From: Gammaproteobacteria bacterium
GTDB lineage: Bacteria > Pseudomonadota > Gammaproteobacteria > JAABTG01
Direction of reading: 5' to 3'
Length of the DNA: 64,000 nt
NCBI GenBank assembly: GCA_034522055.1
Contig: JAXHLS010000006.1
Span: 1-64,000, forward strand
Below the pieces are notes generated by a model. It was not told where the DNA came from, ran no database searches, and was given only the letters and a program-made list of their open reading frames with translations. Both the position numbers and the translations under genes were made by a program. Positions within the stretch are counted from its first letter, which is position 1. The number at the start of each line of letters is the position of its first letter. Positions 35,649 through 43,533 of the stretch are shown one piece after another.

Positions 35649-37057
35649 GCCTCGTCAGAAAAATTCGTGGGCGGTTTCCGGGACAGGTAATGCTCCAAGC
35701 GCATGATATAAAGCGATTTCTGCCGCATGATAAGTCCTGAAGCCATATGCTTTTCTGGTGGTCAGTTTCGCTTTGTTATTGAAACCTTCGACAATGCCGC
35801 TCGAAAACTGCTTTTTTGCCCGGAACCAGTTCAGCAGCAGGGGCCGATGGTTTCTCAGCATGCGGGCCACCTTCTTCATCGGCTCAATCTTGGAACGCAT
35901 CGTTTTCGTACACCACTTATCCAGGAACTCACCGGCCCAATAGGGCGACTGATACGACCAGAAGAGCTGAAACTCCTCTTTGAGCAGATAGCTTCTGACC
36001 GACTTCAAATTGTACTGCAGCAGATCCGCCAGTTTGGTCTCCTGTTTCTCCGTCAGATTCTCCGGACGCTTGAGCAGCAGCCAGCGGGTCTTCGTCAGTA
36101 CCGGATCGTAGCCTCTTTTCTTCAGCTCCTTGGCCTCCCCGGCCCGCACCTCATCGATCGCTTTACTCAAGTGCGCCATGATGTGGAACCGGTCCAGGAT
36201 GTGGAGTGCACCTCCCGCCTTCTTGGCGATCACCCTCAGGTAGGGCTTCCACATATCGCTGCAGATATAGCGCAAATCGGCGGTTCGTTCCTTGCCAAGC
36301 CACCGGAAGAATCCCAACAAAGTTTTGACCTTCCGTTTCTTGCCGATCCACAGCAACCGTTTACAGCCAACGTCGATCTGGTAAACCAGCGTGAGGTACT
36401 TGTGGCCCCTCTGCCATTGGATCTCATCGATACCAATAGCTTTAATGCCCGACAGGTCTCTATGTTCCCGGCCCCAGGTGACAGCCATCTCGACCGAGCA
36501 GAACACATGGTCCCAACTGGTGCGAAAGGCTTCAGCGACTTCCTTCCAGCTCAGGCGTTTGGCCCAGCTCGCCAGAAACCAGGCATAGGCCTCGGTCAGG
36601 CGATGTTTGCCTTCGGCCCAAGGCATCCGCTCCACCACGATGCCACAGCTTGGACAGTCGACGCGGCGTGGCGCATAGAGAAAAAACACCTTAATACCCC
36701 ACACCGGAATAAACTCAAATCTTCGAACCGGCAATGTGTCGTAACCCGGCCTGCGCCGGCCGCACCTCGAGCACTCCGGCCGCCCATTACCGCGAGGGTG
36801 GAGTTCGGCCTCGATTGTCGGCACCTCCGTGCCATCTACCCAACGGATGGCGCCGTACACAAAAGATTTGAATTTCTGGACTCGATTAAGGATAGTCTTG
36901 ACTTGCATCCTCGCTCCTTTTTTCTGATTGACGGTTGGTCGTACTTCCATCATCTCAGAGTTAGGGAGCAGGATGCGCTTCCCCTAATAAAATCTAAATT
37001 TGCATCCCTGGAGTGCTAGTTATCTACGTTTTTACCCACAAATTTTCCTGAAGAGCC
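35649..37057 (-). mobile_element. ISL3-family insertion sequence, copy 2
   Basis: A 1409-bp copy of the element at 4044-5452, in opposite orientation. The ends are GCCTCGTCAG on the left and CTGAAGAGCC on the right. It is flanked by the 8-bp direct repeat ATGTGTTG (35641-35648 and 37058-37065). It interrupts a prepilin leader. Equal length and the apparently identical transposase show that the two copies separated recently. Confidence 0.95.
35655..36908 (-). CDS. ISL3-family transposase, copy 2
   Basis: A 417-residue DDE transposase whose translation looks identical to the one at 4193-5446. The zinc-ribbon cysteines, IGIDEIQW, CSDMWKPY and the distal GIVEGFNNKAK segment are all intact. The start at 36908 follows the same GGAGCGAGG site. 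It reads in the same direction as the pilus genes, so transcription from the element could run into them. Its TGA stop is only 9 bp from the disrupted prepilin body and in frame with it. Confidence 0.95.
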   Translation of the reverse strand: MQVKTILNRVQKFKSFVYGAIRWVDGTEVPTIEAELHPRGNGRPECSRCGRRRPGYDTLPVRRFEFIPVWGIKVFFLYAPRRVDCPSCGIVVERMPWAEGKHRLTEAYAWFLASWAKRLSWKEVAEAFRTSWDHVFCSVEMAVTWGREHRDLSGIKAIGIDEIQWQRGHKYLTLVYQIDVGCKRLLWIGKKRKVKTLLGFFRWLGKERTADLRYICSDMWKPYLRVIAKKAGGALHILDRFHIMAHLSKAIDEVRAGEAKELKKRGYDPVLTKTRWLLLKRPENLTEKQETKLADLLQYNLKSVRSYLLKEEFQLFWSYQSPYWAGEFLDKWCTKTMRSKIEPMKKVARMLRNHRPLLLNWFRAKKQFSSGIVEGFNNKAKLTTRKAYGFRTYHAAEIALYHALGALPVPETAHEFF

Positions 37058-37068
37058 ATGTGTTGCAT

Positions 37069-37366
37069 GGTCTGGCTTCCCGTTACCTGGGCGGCGCGGG
37101 ACGCGTGGGGAGGGTGGGACAGGCCGGCCCGGCGCGTCGCGCAGGCGTGCTGTTCGCCTGCGATACCCGTCATGGCGTGCCCATCGTGCGTACCCCGGGA
37201 CTGTCGGCCCGGCGGTACGTGGTTGTGGCCGGCGGTCTGTCGCGCCGGCGCCTGGCATGTACCGTCCCCGTGACGTCTCTTGCCTTGGTTTATCGCCTTT
37301 GTCGAAGGCTCCGATCAGGCCACTGGCGCGGCACGGCCGCCGGTGGACTGATCGCAGGCATCGAAA
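37069..37366. other. GC-rich intergenic region upstream of split prepilin
   Basis: About 300 bp between the original start codon of the split prepilin gene and the terminator of the large pilin gene. No convincing gene or repeat was found on either strand. It may contain the native promoter of the downstream pilus operon (minus strand), but no clear -35/-10 or -24/-12 pair could be chosen. Confidence 0.4.
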
Positions 37367-37368
37367 GG

Positions 37369-37394
37369 GGGCCGGCCGGCGAACCGGCCGGCCC
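37369..37394 (-). terminator. strong intrinsic terminator after the large pilin gene
   Basis: Perfect 11-bp stem GGGCCGGCCGG / CCGGCCGGCCC with a four-base loop, followed on the minus strand by CCCTTTCGA. It lies 77 bp downstream of the pilin stop and would limit read-through into the rest of the pilus cluster. This makes the pilin gene a separate, probably strongly expressed unit. Confidence 0.75.
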
Positions 37395-37470
37395 GTTGGG
37401 AATGGAAAAGCTCACGCTTCGGCCACGTCCCTGTGGCCGGCCCCGCGACGGGGCCTACGCCGTCAGTCCC

Positions 37471-38502
37471 TTAGATGGTGTTGCGGGTGCCGTCCCACTC
37501 ACCCAGTTCCTCTTCCTTGGTGTCACCGGCGCCGTCGATGATGGTCACCAGGGCCACCTGATCCGCCGCCTCGATTCCGCCACCATTGAAGTTGCCGACA
37601 TCGTAGATGGCGATGAAACGGTTGTACTCGGTCGCCGAGACATGGCGATAGACCGGCACCGAGGTCATGCCGCCGAGGTCGTTGGCATTGAACAGGGTCG
37701 ATGCCGGGCCGAGACCCACGGCCAGGTAGGCCTTGCCGGTGGCAGCGGCCAGGTTGGTACCGTCAAACTCCACCGCGCCCGTCGGCTGGCCTACCAGACG
37801 CTCCTGGCCACCGGTCCAGAACATGGCGAGGGGTGCATCGTTACCGTCCAGGGTGTACGCAAAACCACAACCGTTGCCCAAAGGCGTCAAAAAGATGTTG
37901 CCGGCCACGACGGCGTTACCCCGCGAAGCGATGGTGTCTGCCAGGTTGGCGTCCGTGCACGCATCGCCGGAAGCAGTGACGAAGCCGTGAATGGCATCAT
38001 TACCCTGATCCGCACCGATGTACTGCAACTGGGTAATGCCGATGTCCTGCAGGATACCCGTGGTCGCCGGTGTGGCAGTAGAGTCGCCCGCCAAGTCGGT
38101 GTTGAGGGCCACCGGTGACACATCCTCGATCGCGAGTATGCTCGCCGGTACAGCGGCCGCTACACCGGCAGCGTCCGATGTTGCGGCCACCAGCAGTGAG
38201 TCATAGTTGTTTGGCAGCGTGTTTCTGTTCAACACCCGGTAGGTCCGGATACCCTTGTTCAGCTCGTCCATCATCGCCACATGGGCCGCCGCCGAGGCGC
38301 GGGCGTCGGTGTCCTGCAGGGCGATGGTGGCGGTGCCGGCGATGGCGGCCAGGATGGCGACCACCACCAGCAGTTCGAGCAGCGTGAAACCACCCTGTTT
38401 GCGCGCTCTCTGCAGCCTGCCGACGCGGCCGGCGAGTTGGCTGTCGGGGATCGACGCGGGGTCGATGCGATCGAAGTGCTTTAAAACGGTTTTCATGTTC
38501 AT
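37471..38502 (-). CDS. large prepilin, probable major subunit
   Basis: 343 residues. A long leader of about 38 residues ends in KQGG, then a mature start FTLLELLVVVAILAAIAGTA with Phe+1 and Glu+5, the classic prepilin peptidase site. The mature region is rich in Ala/Thr/Gly/Asp, with a pair of cysteines (GDACTDANL, GNGCGFAY) that may form a disulfide. The ATG at 38502 follows AGAGGAACCACGA. Separate from the rest of the cluster (own terminator at 37369) and directly upstream of it in transcription order, as expected for an abundant pilin. The mature size of about 305 residues is large for a major pilin. Confidence 0.88.
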   Translation of the reverse strand: MNMKTVLKHFDRIDPASIPDSQLAGRVGRLQRARKQGGFTLLELLVVVAILAAIAGTATIALQDTDARASAAAHVAMMDELNKGIRTYRVLNRNTLPNNYDSLLVAATSDAAGVAAAVPASILAIEDVSPVALNTDLAGDSTATPATTGILQDIGITQLQYIGADQGNDAIHGFVTASGDACTDANLADTIASRGNAVVAGNIFLTPLGNGCGFAYTLDGNDAPLAMFWTGGQERLVGQPTGAVEFDGTNLAAATGKAYLAVGLGPASTLFNANDLGGMTSVPVYRHVSATEYNRFIAIYDVGNFNGGGIEAADQVALVTIIDGAGDTKEEELGEWDGTRNTI

Positions 38503-38754
38503 TCGTGGTTCCTCTTGCAGATGTCTGTTTGGCCTGCACCTCCCCGCCCGGGGGGGCCGTGTGCCGGGTTTCGTGTCGGTTTGCTTGATTCGGCACCTGC
38601 GCGTCACGCGCATCGCACCATTTTCTGACACGGCCCCGCGCCGTCGTCTGAAAGAGTTGGCATCCCTGCCGAGGAGTCGCGATTGTCGGCCGTGGCAATC
38701 GGTGGTGCCCGGTGCGCAAGCAACCAGGACTTGGTCCGGTCGGGCCTGCTCCCG

Positions 38755-38967
38755 TCAGCCCGACTGTTCGGCAACCCCATTGCCGGGTTCGAAGTCCACC
38801 ACGTAGCGGTACTGCTTGCCGCAGTGGATGATCACCTCCTTCTGGCCGCGGCGCAGGATACGCATCTCCACGCGCAGGTCGGCGTAGCCATCATGGGCGA
38901 ACATCTCGTGGTACAGCCACTGCAACCGTTCGAGGATCTCGCTGTTAGTGGCGGTGGCCTTGGACAT
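38755..38967 (-). CDS. small hypothetical protein, paralogue of 19614
   Basis: About 70 residues (78 if the upstream ATG at 38991 is used). It carries HDGYADLRVEMRILRRGQKE and CGKQYRYVVDF, which align with the small protein at 19614-20017. The shared pattern is an amphipathic helix, then H-(D/E)-G-Y-(A/G)-D, then beta strands ending G-K-(Q/E)-Y-R. No family is recognised. The Met at 38967 follows GGAAGA at short spacing, while the upstream Met has a weaker site. It lies between the GspG-like gene and the large pilin gene, in the same orientation. Confidence 0.6.
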   Translation of the reverse strand: MSKATATNSEILERLQWLYHEMFAHDGYADLRVEMRILRRGQKEVIIHCGKQYRYVVDFEPGNGVAEQSG

Positions 38968-38991
38968 CACATCTTCCATCCATTGTTCCAA

Positions 38992-39215
38992 ATCTTTGCG
39001 AGCCGTGGGGGATGCTTTTTTCCTAAACGTGGGCGTATTCTAAACAAAAAAATCGTAACGCAAATGATTTACATTAAGTTTACTAAAACCAGGCCGCTAT
39101 AGTGCGCCGGTCGATGAGGTGGCGGTCAGTTCCCGCTGCGTAACTGCGCCGGATTGGCCGGCGCATCGACCAACCGGCGCTCGTACAGACCCCGTTGCGT
39201 GGGCTCGGGCCGGGT
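38992..39215. promoter_or_regulatory. AT-rich gap, probable promoter region
   Basis: About 220 bp with an unusually AT-rich core (39035-39100) in a GC-rich context, which suits a promoter for the small ORF and possibly the pilin gene on the minus strand. No exact promoter boxes are claimed. Confidence 0.4.
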
Positions 39216-39635
39216 TCAAGGCATGGGCCGGCGAAAGAGGTCCCACTCCACCACGTCATCCCCGCCGATCCGGCCATCGGGGCCCAGGGAGTAGAGATCG
39301 TAGCCGCGGCCGCTCCGGGTGCCCGGCAATTCGTAACGATACTGCCGGCCCCAGGGGTCTTCGGGCAGGGTTTCGAAATAGCCTTCCTCGACCAGGGACA
39401 TCAGGCTACCCGGCATGGGCCGCCCCAGGTCCAGGGCATAGGCCCCCAGGGCGCTCTTGAGCAGCAGGATGCCTTCCCGGGCTTGGCGCAAGTCCCTTTG
39501 TCCCGGGGTCTCCACCGCCATCAGGAACCGGGCCGACACCGCCGCCAGGACCAGCAGCAGGACCAGGATCACCGCCCATTCGACGAAGCCGAAGCGGGTA
39601 CGGCCCGGGGTCTTGTTCCTTGTCTGTCCTGACAT
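39216..39635 (-). CDS. GspG-like pseudopilin with atypical start
   Basis: 139 residues. One N-terminal hydrophobic helix (FVEWAVILVLLLVLAAVSARF) is preceded by RFG. The C-terminal half is a strong match to type II secretion major pseudopilins (GYFETLPEDPWGRQYRYELPG, YDLYSLGPDG, then GDDVVEWD). In a normal pseudopilin Glu is at +5 after Gly; here the only candidate is Glu at +3 after Gly-Phe, so processing may be altered. It starts 1 bp after the multiheme cytochrome gene, so the two are co-transcribed. This is the key link between the cytochromes and the pilus-like machine. Confidence 0.83.
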   Translation of the reverse strand: MSGQTRNKTPGRTRFGFVEWAVILVLLLVLAAVSARFLMAVETPGQRDLRQAREGILLLKSALGAYALDLGRPMPGSLMSLVEEGYFETLPEDPWGRQYRYELPGTRSGRGYDLYSLGPDGRIGGDDVVEWDLFRRPMP

Positions 39636-39636
39636 C

Positions 39637-41247
39637 TCAGCGCCCTCCAGCCAAGGCCATGGACTCGGAGCCCGCTTCCACTTCCATGGTGGTTTCAGCC
39701 ATGAGCACCGGGGGGATCACCACCTGCCCGACGTCGAAGTTCAAGGCCGGGATCTGGTACTCCTCGATGTTCTGGAGGATGTCCTGCAGGGCCAGGCGAT
39801 ACCACAGTCTGGCCTTTACGCGCAGGGGCCCCTGGACCCCGGCGGGCAGCGGGATCCGGTAGCCCACCCGGTCGCTCTCGGCGGGACGAATCGGGGGGCG
39901 GGCGTATGCCATGCGGTCCACGTCGAAGAGGACATGGCGCGTATTGGCACTGCCATCGCCATTGGTCATGCGCTTGATGTAGAGAACGGCATCGGGGTCG
40001 ATCTCCCCGGTCTTGCCATCGAACCAGCCGTTGTCATAGAGGACACGCCCCTGGGCATCCTCGAGGCTGAGCTGAAGCCACATGTGGCGTTGGTCCAGGG
40101 GGCCGGTCGGTAGGTTGTGTCCGGCGCCGCTGTTGGTCACCACCAGGTCCAGCTCCAGCGCGGCGCCTGATGCCCGCCTGGTCTCGATGGCGAGGTCCGC
40201 CGCTTCCTCGAGGAGCCCGAGAATCAGTTCATGCTGGCGTTGCAGATCGGCCAGCCATTCCTCGCCGCTCAGGAAGACGTTCCTGCCGGGTACCCAGCCG
40301 CCGCGCAGTTCCACCACCTTGCGGCCAAGCAGATCCGCGGCGGTCAAGAGGTAGTTGTTGCCGACGAAACGGTGGGAAACGGGGCGCTCGGGTTTCTCGC
40401 CGCGCTTGAGCGCCGCGATGTAAGCGGCCGGATCCGGGTGCATGTGGCAGTCCTGGCACTCGATGCCCTGGGCCGCGTACGGACTCAGGCGCCATTCGTC
40501 GAAGGTCTCCTGCATGTGCAGGGGGAAGTCGCCGTGGACCGGGCTGGGGCGGATCTCGGTGTGGCAGGCCCCGCACATCTCCGACCGGCCCATCAGGGGG
40601 TTGTGGGTCTTGGCCTGCATGGCCTTGGCGTGCTCCTGGGGTGCCGCCATGACGAGGGCAGGATCCAGGTAGCGGTGGATCTCGTTGATGGCCAGGGTCA
40701 AGGCGCCATTGCCGGCCAGGGGCTCTGTCGCCCGCACCACATGACAGGCGATGCAGGTCGCCCCCTCCTCGAGGGCCGGGTTCGGCCCCACCACCGGCAG
40801 GGGGGTGGTCGCCCCGGCCATTACCGCCAGGGGCTCGTGACAACTCTCGCACCAACGCGCCTTTTCCGTGGCCAGTTCGCCGCCCTCCCTGCTGCCGAAT
40901 TCGTTGACCGCGACCGAGGTCTCATAGATGACGTCTAAACCGCTCACCGCATGGATGGACGATGCCCATTCCTTGAATTCCTTGAGATGGCATTCCGCAC
41001 AGAACGTGGCAGACGGCAGGCCGCGCCAGTCCACCAGCCGGTTGCCCTCGGTTTTTAATTCGGCCGGATAGAAGGGATTGTCCTGGATCCAGGGCATGGA
41101 GTAGTGGGGCAGGTCCGTACCCGGTTCGAGGCCCGTGTTCTTCTGCCAGGGCAACAGGGCGCTGAGGGCCGCGAAGGCCGCGAGGGAAACGGCACACACC
41201 TGGAGAATCCGCAGCAGGGGGCGCGTCAGGGTGATATTGACGTTCAT
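39637..41247 (-). CDS. pentaheme c-type cytochrome
   Basis: 536 residues. One N-terminal membrane helix (about 12-33). Five CxxCH heme motifs: CAECH (83-87), CESCH (133-137), CIACH (165-169), CGACH (225-229) and CQDCH (264-268). Many extra His residues may act as distal ligands. The C-terminal half lacks hemes and is beta-rich. This fits a cytochrome c-554/NapC-related multiheme electron carrier anchored at the membrane and facing the periplasm. The ATG overlaps the stop of the cytochrome b-like gene by 4 bp. The frame extends upstream, but the ATG at 41247 gives a proper anchor. The redox partner is unknown. Confidence 0.88.
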   Translation of the reverse strand: MNVNITLTRPLLRILQVCAVSLAAFAALSALLPWQKNTGLEPGTDLPHYSMPWIQDNPFYPAELKTEGNRLVDWRGLPSATFCAECHLKEFKEWASSIHAVSGLDVIYETSVAVNEFGSREGGELATEKARWCESCHEPLAVMAGATTPLPVVGPNPALEEGATCIACHVVRATEPLAGNGALTLAINEIHRYLDPALVMAAPQEHAKAMQAKTHNPLMGRSEMCGACHTEIRPSPVHGDFPLHMQETFDEWRLSPYAAQGIECQDCHMHPDPAAYIAALKRGEKPERPVSHRFVGNNYLLTAADLLGRKVVELRGGWVPGRNVFLSGEEWLADLQRQHELILGLLEEAADLAIETRRASGAALELDLVVTNSGAGHNLPTGPLDQRHMWLQLSLEDAQGRVLYDNGWFDGKTGEIDPDAVLYIKRMTNGDGSANTRHVLFDVDRMAYARPPIRPAESDRVGYRIPLPAGVQGPLRVKARLWYRLALQDILQNIEEYQIPALNFDVGQVVIPPVLMAETTMEVEAGSESMALAGGR

Positions 41248-41801
41248 CGGGCATCTTCCCCCTTGCCGGCAATCCACAGCAGATGGGTGAAAAGCAACGG
41301 TAACAGCAAGACGCTGCTCCAGAGATGCAGCCAGACCAGGGATTGGACCAGGTAATAGCCCTGCATCCAGACCAACCCCAGGTAGAAAAGAAGCCCGGGC
41401 ACGGCGATCAACAGGCCGCTGCCGAATACCAGTAGCAGGCACCAGGTCAGCAGATGTCCGAGACAACGCTGCCGGTACCTTTGAGCGCTCTCATCGGCTT
41501 GCGGGCGCAGGCGCCACGGGGTCAGCAGCAGGGACAAGGGCTGATCCTTGTGGCGCTGGTGCAGCACGTAGAAGGCGGGCAGCAGGATGGTGGCCATGAG
41601 GCCGGCGGCCAGGTGTAGCAGCAGTACCGTCTGCGAGGCGTTCCAATTGAGGTCCCTGGGTATCAGCCCGTACCAGAAGCCGCTGGTCAGGGCGACACCG
41701 AAGGCGATGGCGAAGCCGCCGAAGAGGGAGATCAGATTGTGGACGCCGAGGCGCTCGTGGTCCATCTCGGTCTGGGCGACGGTCAACTTGAAGTATTTCA
41801 T
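41244..41801 (-). CDS. cytochrome b-like membrane protein
   Basis: 185 residues with about four membrane helices (ISLFGGFAIAFGVALTSGFW, VLLLHLAAGLMATILLPAFY, LLTWCLLLVFGSGLLIAVPG, LVWLHLWSSVLLLPLLFTH). His residues lie within helices at positions suited to bind b-type heme (LLHLAAG and LHQRH; LHLW and FTHLLW). It probably receives electrons from or gives electrons to the pentaheme cytochrome encoded next, as a quinol-linked membrane module. The start at 41801 is chosen for its position before the first soluble segment; upstream frame is repeat-derived. Confidence 0.75.
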   Translation of the reverse strand: MKYFKLTVAQTEMDHERLGVHNLISLFGGFAIAFGVALTSGFWYGLIPRDLNWNASQTVLLLHLAAGLMATILLPAFYVLHQRHKDQPLSLLLTPWRLRPQADESAQRYRQRCLGHLLTWCLLLVFGSGLLIAVPGLLFYLGLVWMQGYYLVQSLVWLHLWSSVLLLPLLFTHLLWIAGKGEDAR

Positions 41802-41910
41802 TCCGATGCGTTCCTGAGGGGCAAACTCGTTCGAAGGCCTCGCTGGCCGGAGGTGTTGCGGGCGGCATGCAGCAGGGATCTGTCTGCGTCTTCTCCGGGC
41901 AAGCGGCGGC

Positions 41911-42040
41911 TTAACGTGAAAGTCGCGAAGCACGAACTCCCCCTCTCCCTCTGGGAGAGGGATGGGGTGAGGGAACGAACATGGCGATACGCGCTCCTCT
42001 TTCATCATTTCGGGTGGCGCGTATCGCCATGAGAGTTAAC
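41911..42040. repeat. MITE-like 130-bp repeat, copy 2
   Basis: Near-identical to 18854-18982. It ends in GTTAAC and contains CATGGCGATACGCGC and its perfect inverse GCGCGTATCGCCATG (15-bp stem), plus the CTCTCCCTCTGGGAGAG hairpin. It sits upstream of the cytochrome operon and downstream of the hmuS-like gene 3' end, and could affect transcription of either. Confidence 0.75.
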
Positions 42041-42158
42041 CGGGGGATATCGGGGATGGGGGATGACGTCCACCGCCATGTCGAATATCCCAATCATGGC
42101 GCCTCGGTCAGCACCGCTGCCGGGGCTTTTAGTGGTGGTATCGGCTCACCTGGGGCCG

Positions 42159-43268
42159 TTATCGTGGCGCACGGCCCGCCCCGGGCGCCGGCAACGCGGC
42201 GAGCAGATCCAGCCAGGCCGCGGACTGGGCGCACCCCGGGAGGCGCTCACCCGTCAGCACGGCCACCCGTCCGCCGGCGGCGTCGAACAACTCCAGGGAG
42301 GCGATGTCTCCGTGGATGGTGGACAGGCGCACCACCCAGGCGCTGGCCACGGCGCTGTCCCTCAGGTGCAGGCTGAACTCGGGATCGAGGACATTGAACC
42401 AGGGCCCGGTCTCCACCAGCCGTGCCACCGGGCCGCAGTGAGTCTGCACCACCCCCGGCGAAGCCACCTGGATCCTCAGCGGCAGGCCCTGTTCGGCGCA
42501 GCCCTGCAGCACCACCCGCAGACTCGCCGGACTCACCGCCTCGGCCTGGGGATGCCCCACCAGGCGCAGCGCCTGAAGGCGGTCGACACCGCTGCCGCAG
42601 AGCAGGATGTCCAGCTCATAGGCATGGCTCGTGGCATTCCAGCGCCGCCGCAGCTCGGCGACATCCACTGCCTCGTCCGCCAGCCTGAGCGGCGTCGCGG
42701 GATAGGGATGGACATACAGTTCGCCGCTCTGATCGGGGTGGCGGTGGTGCGCCACCAGCGACTCGTAGACGCCGGCGTCGCTCTTATCCGTCAGGTACAC
42801 CTTGTGCACCGTGGTGCCATCGCTGTCGAAGAACTGGAAAGAACGGCGTGTGCCGGCGGCAGTGTCCTCGGTGACGGCGAAACCGTGATGCCAGCGCCGA
42901 TAGAACACCCGCAGTTCGAGTCCGTCACTCGGTAACAACAGGGCCACCGCGCCGCCATTGCGCACGTCTCGGTAACAGCCGTGACGCTCGTGTACCGCAT
43001 GATCACTGCGCGTCAGGGCCATGACCTCGCCGAGGTCACCGAGCCCTTCCAGGATACGCGGTAAAGGGCCTTTCAGGCGCACCGCCGTATCGCCACACCC
43101 GGCGGCCACCAATTCTGCCTCCGTGGTCCCGAGGGTGGCGGCACCTTCCCTGATACGCAGCCGCGGGCGCCCGGCACGGAGTTCGTGCCAACGCCGGCGC
43201 AGAACGGCGGGGTCCTGGGGGTGCGATGTATTGTCCTCCAGGTTCTCGGTAGCGGAACTACGCAGCAT
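42159..43268 (-). CDS. hmuS: heme-handling protein, HmuS/HemS/ChuS family
   Basis: 369 residues with the two repeated HemS domains. Domain 1 contains RWHELRAGRPRLRIREGAA and the heme-ligand region ALTRSDHAVHERHG. Domain 2 contains GPVARLVETGPWFNVLDPEF and FSLHLRDSAVASAWVVR. Family members bind heme in the cytoplasm and degrade or pass it on. No heme ABC transporter lies beside it, so transport must come from elsewhere, possibly through the TonB receptor at 13436. The ATG at 43268 is chosen because it leaves a normal N terminus and a Fur-like box 80 bp upstream. Confidence 0.92.
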   Translation of the reverse strand: MLRSSATENLEDNTSHPQDPAVLRRRWHELRAGRPRLRIREGAATLGTTEAELVAAGCGDTAVRLKGPLPRILEGLGDLGEVMALTRSDHAVHERHGCYRDVRNGGAVALLLPSDGLELRVFYRRWHHGFAVTEDTAAGTRRSFQFFDSDGTTVHKVYLTDKSDAGVYESLVAHHRHPDQSGELYVHPYPATPLRLADEAVDVAELRRRWNATSHAYELDILLCGSGVDRLQALRLVGHPQAEAVSPASLRVVLQGCAEQGLPLRIQVASPGVVQTHCGPVARLVETGPWFNVLDPEFSLHLRDSAVASAWVVRLSTIHGDIASLELFDAAGGRVAVLTGERLPGCAQSAAWLDLLAALPAPGAGRAPR

Positions 43269-43349
43269 GGGCTGTCCTCCGGATGTGCAAAGCGGCCGAC
43301 GGTAAGCGGACGGGGCATCGGCTGAATTTGTATTTAGAGAAAGATTAAT

Positions 43350-43368
43350 GGTTATGACTCGCATTAAC
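43350..43368. promoter_or_regulatory. candidate Fur box upstream of hmuS
   Basis: GGTTATGACTCGCATTAAC; its reverse complement matches the Fur consensus at about 12 or 13 of 19 positions. It lies in an AT-rich stretch 82 bp before the hmuS start, which suits iron repression. Confidence 0.5.
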
Positions 43369-43533
43369 AATACTAGTCACACCGAGGCCTGAGTTCAGGG
43401 GTGGCTTTAGGGGAAGCGGGCCATGGACAGGACCGGAGCGGATCCTTGGTGTGCACCAAGATCAGACCCATTGGTGGGTCGCTCGGGTTACCCCGCTGAC
43501 TGCAGGGAATGAGACGATCAAACTGGCGGGGTC

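Larger units (their letters stand above)
34839..37068 (-). pseudogene. prepilin gene split by ISL3 insertion
   Basis: The body (34839-35648) encodes a prepilin with RRGYSLLELLAVVAILATVA and a large mature domain ending GDDVILNLE. Its start codon is missing on that side. Removing the ISL3 copy (35649-37057) and one 8-bp duplication joins it to ATG at 37066-37068, giving MQHINTFAPSTGRTHPPCPG followed by the leader end and SLLELL. The element therefore landed within the fourth codon of the leader. Upstream within the element the transposase stop (TGA) is in the same frame as the prepilin body. The pilin is probably not made normally, although re-initiation cannot be excluded. Confidence 0.88.

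Noticed and set aside
37069-37366. A coding region between the split prepilin and the large pilin
   Set aside because: Several short frames are open, but none has a ribosome site, domain or consistent codon pattern.
43378-43533. A start for the Cache-type gene farther upstream
   Set aside because: No ribosome site or signal sequence is seen, and the gene is already broken downstream.
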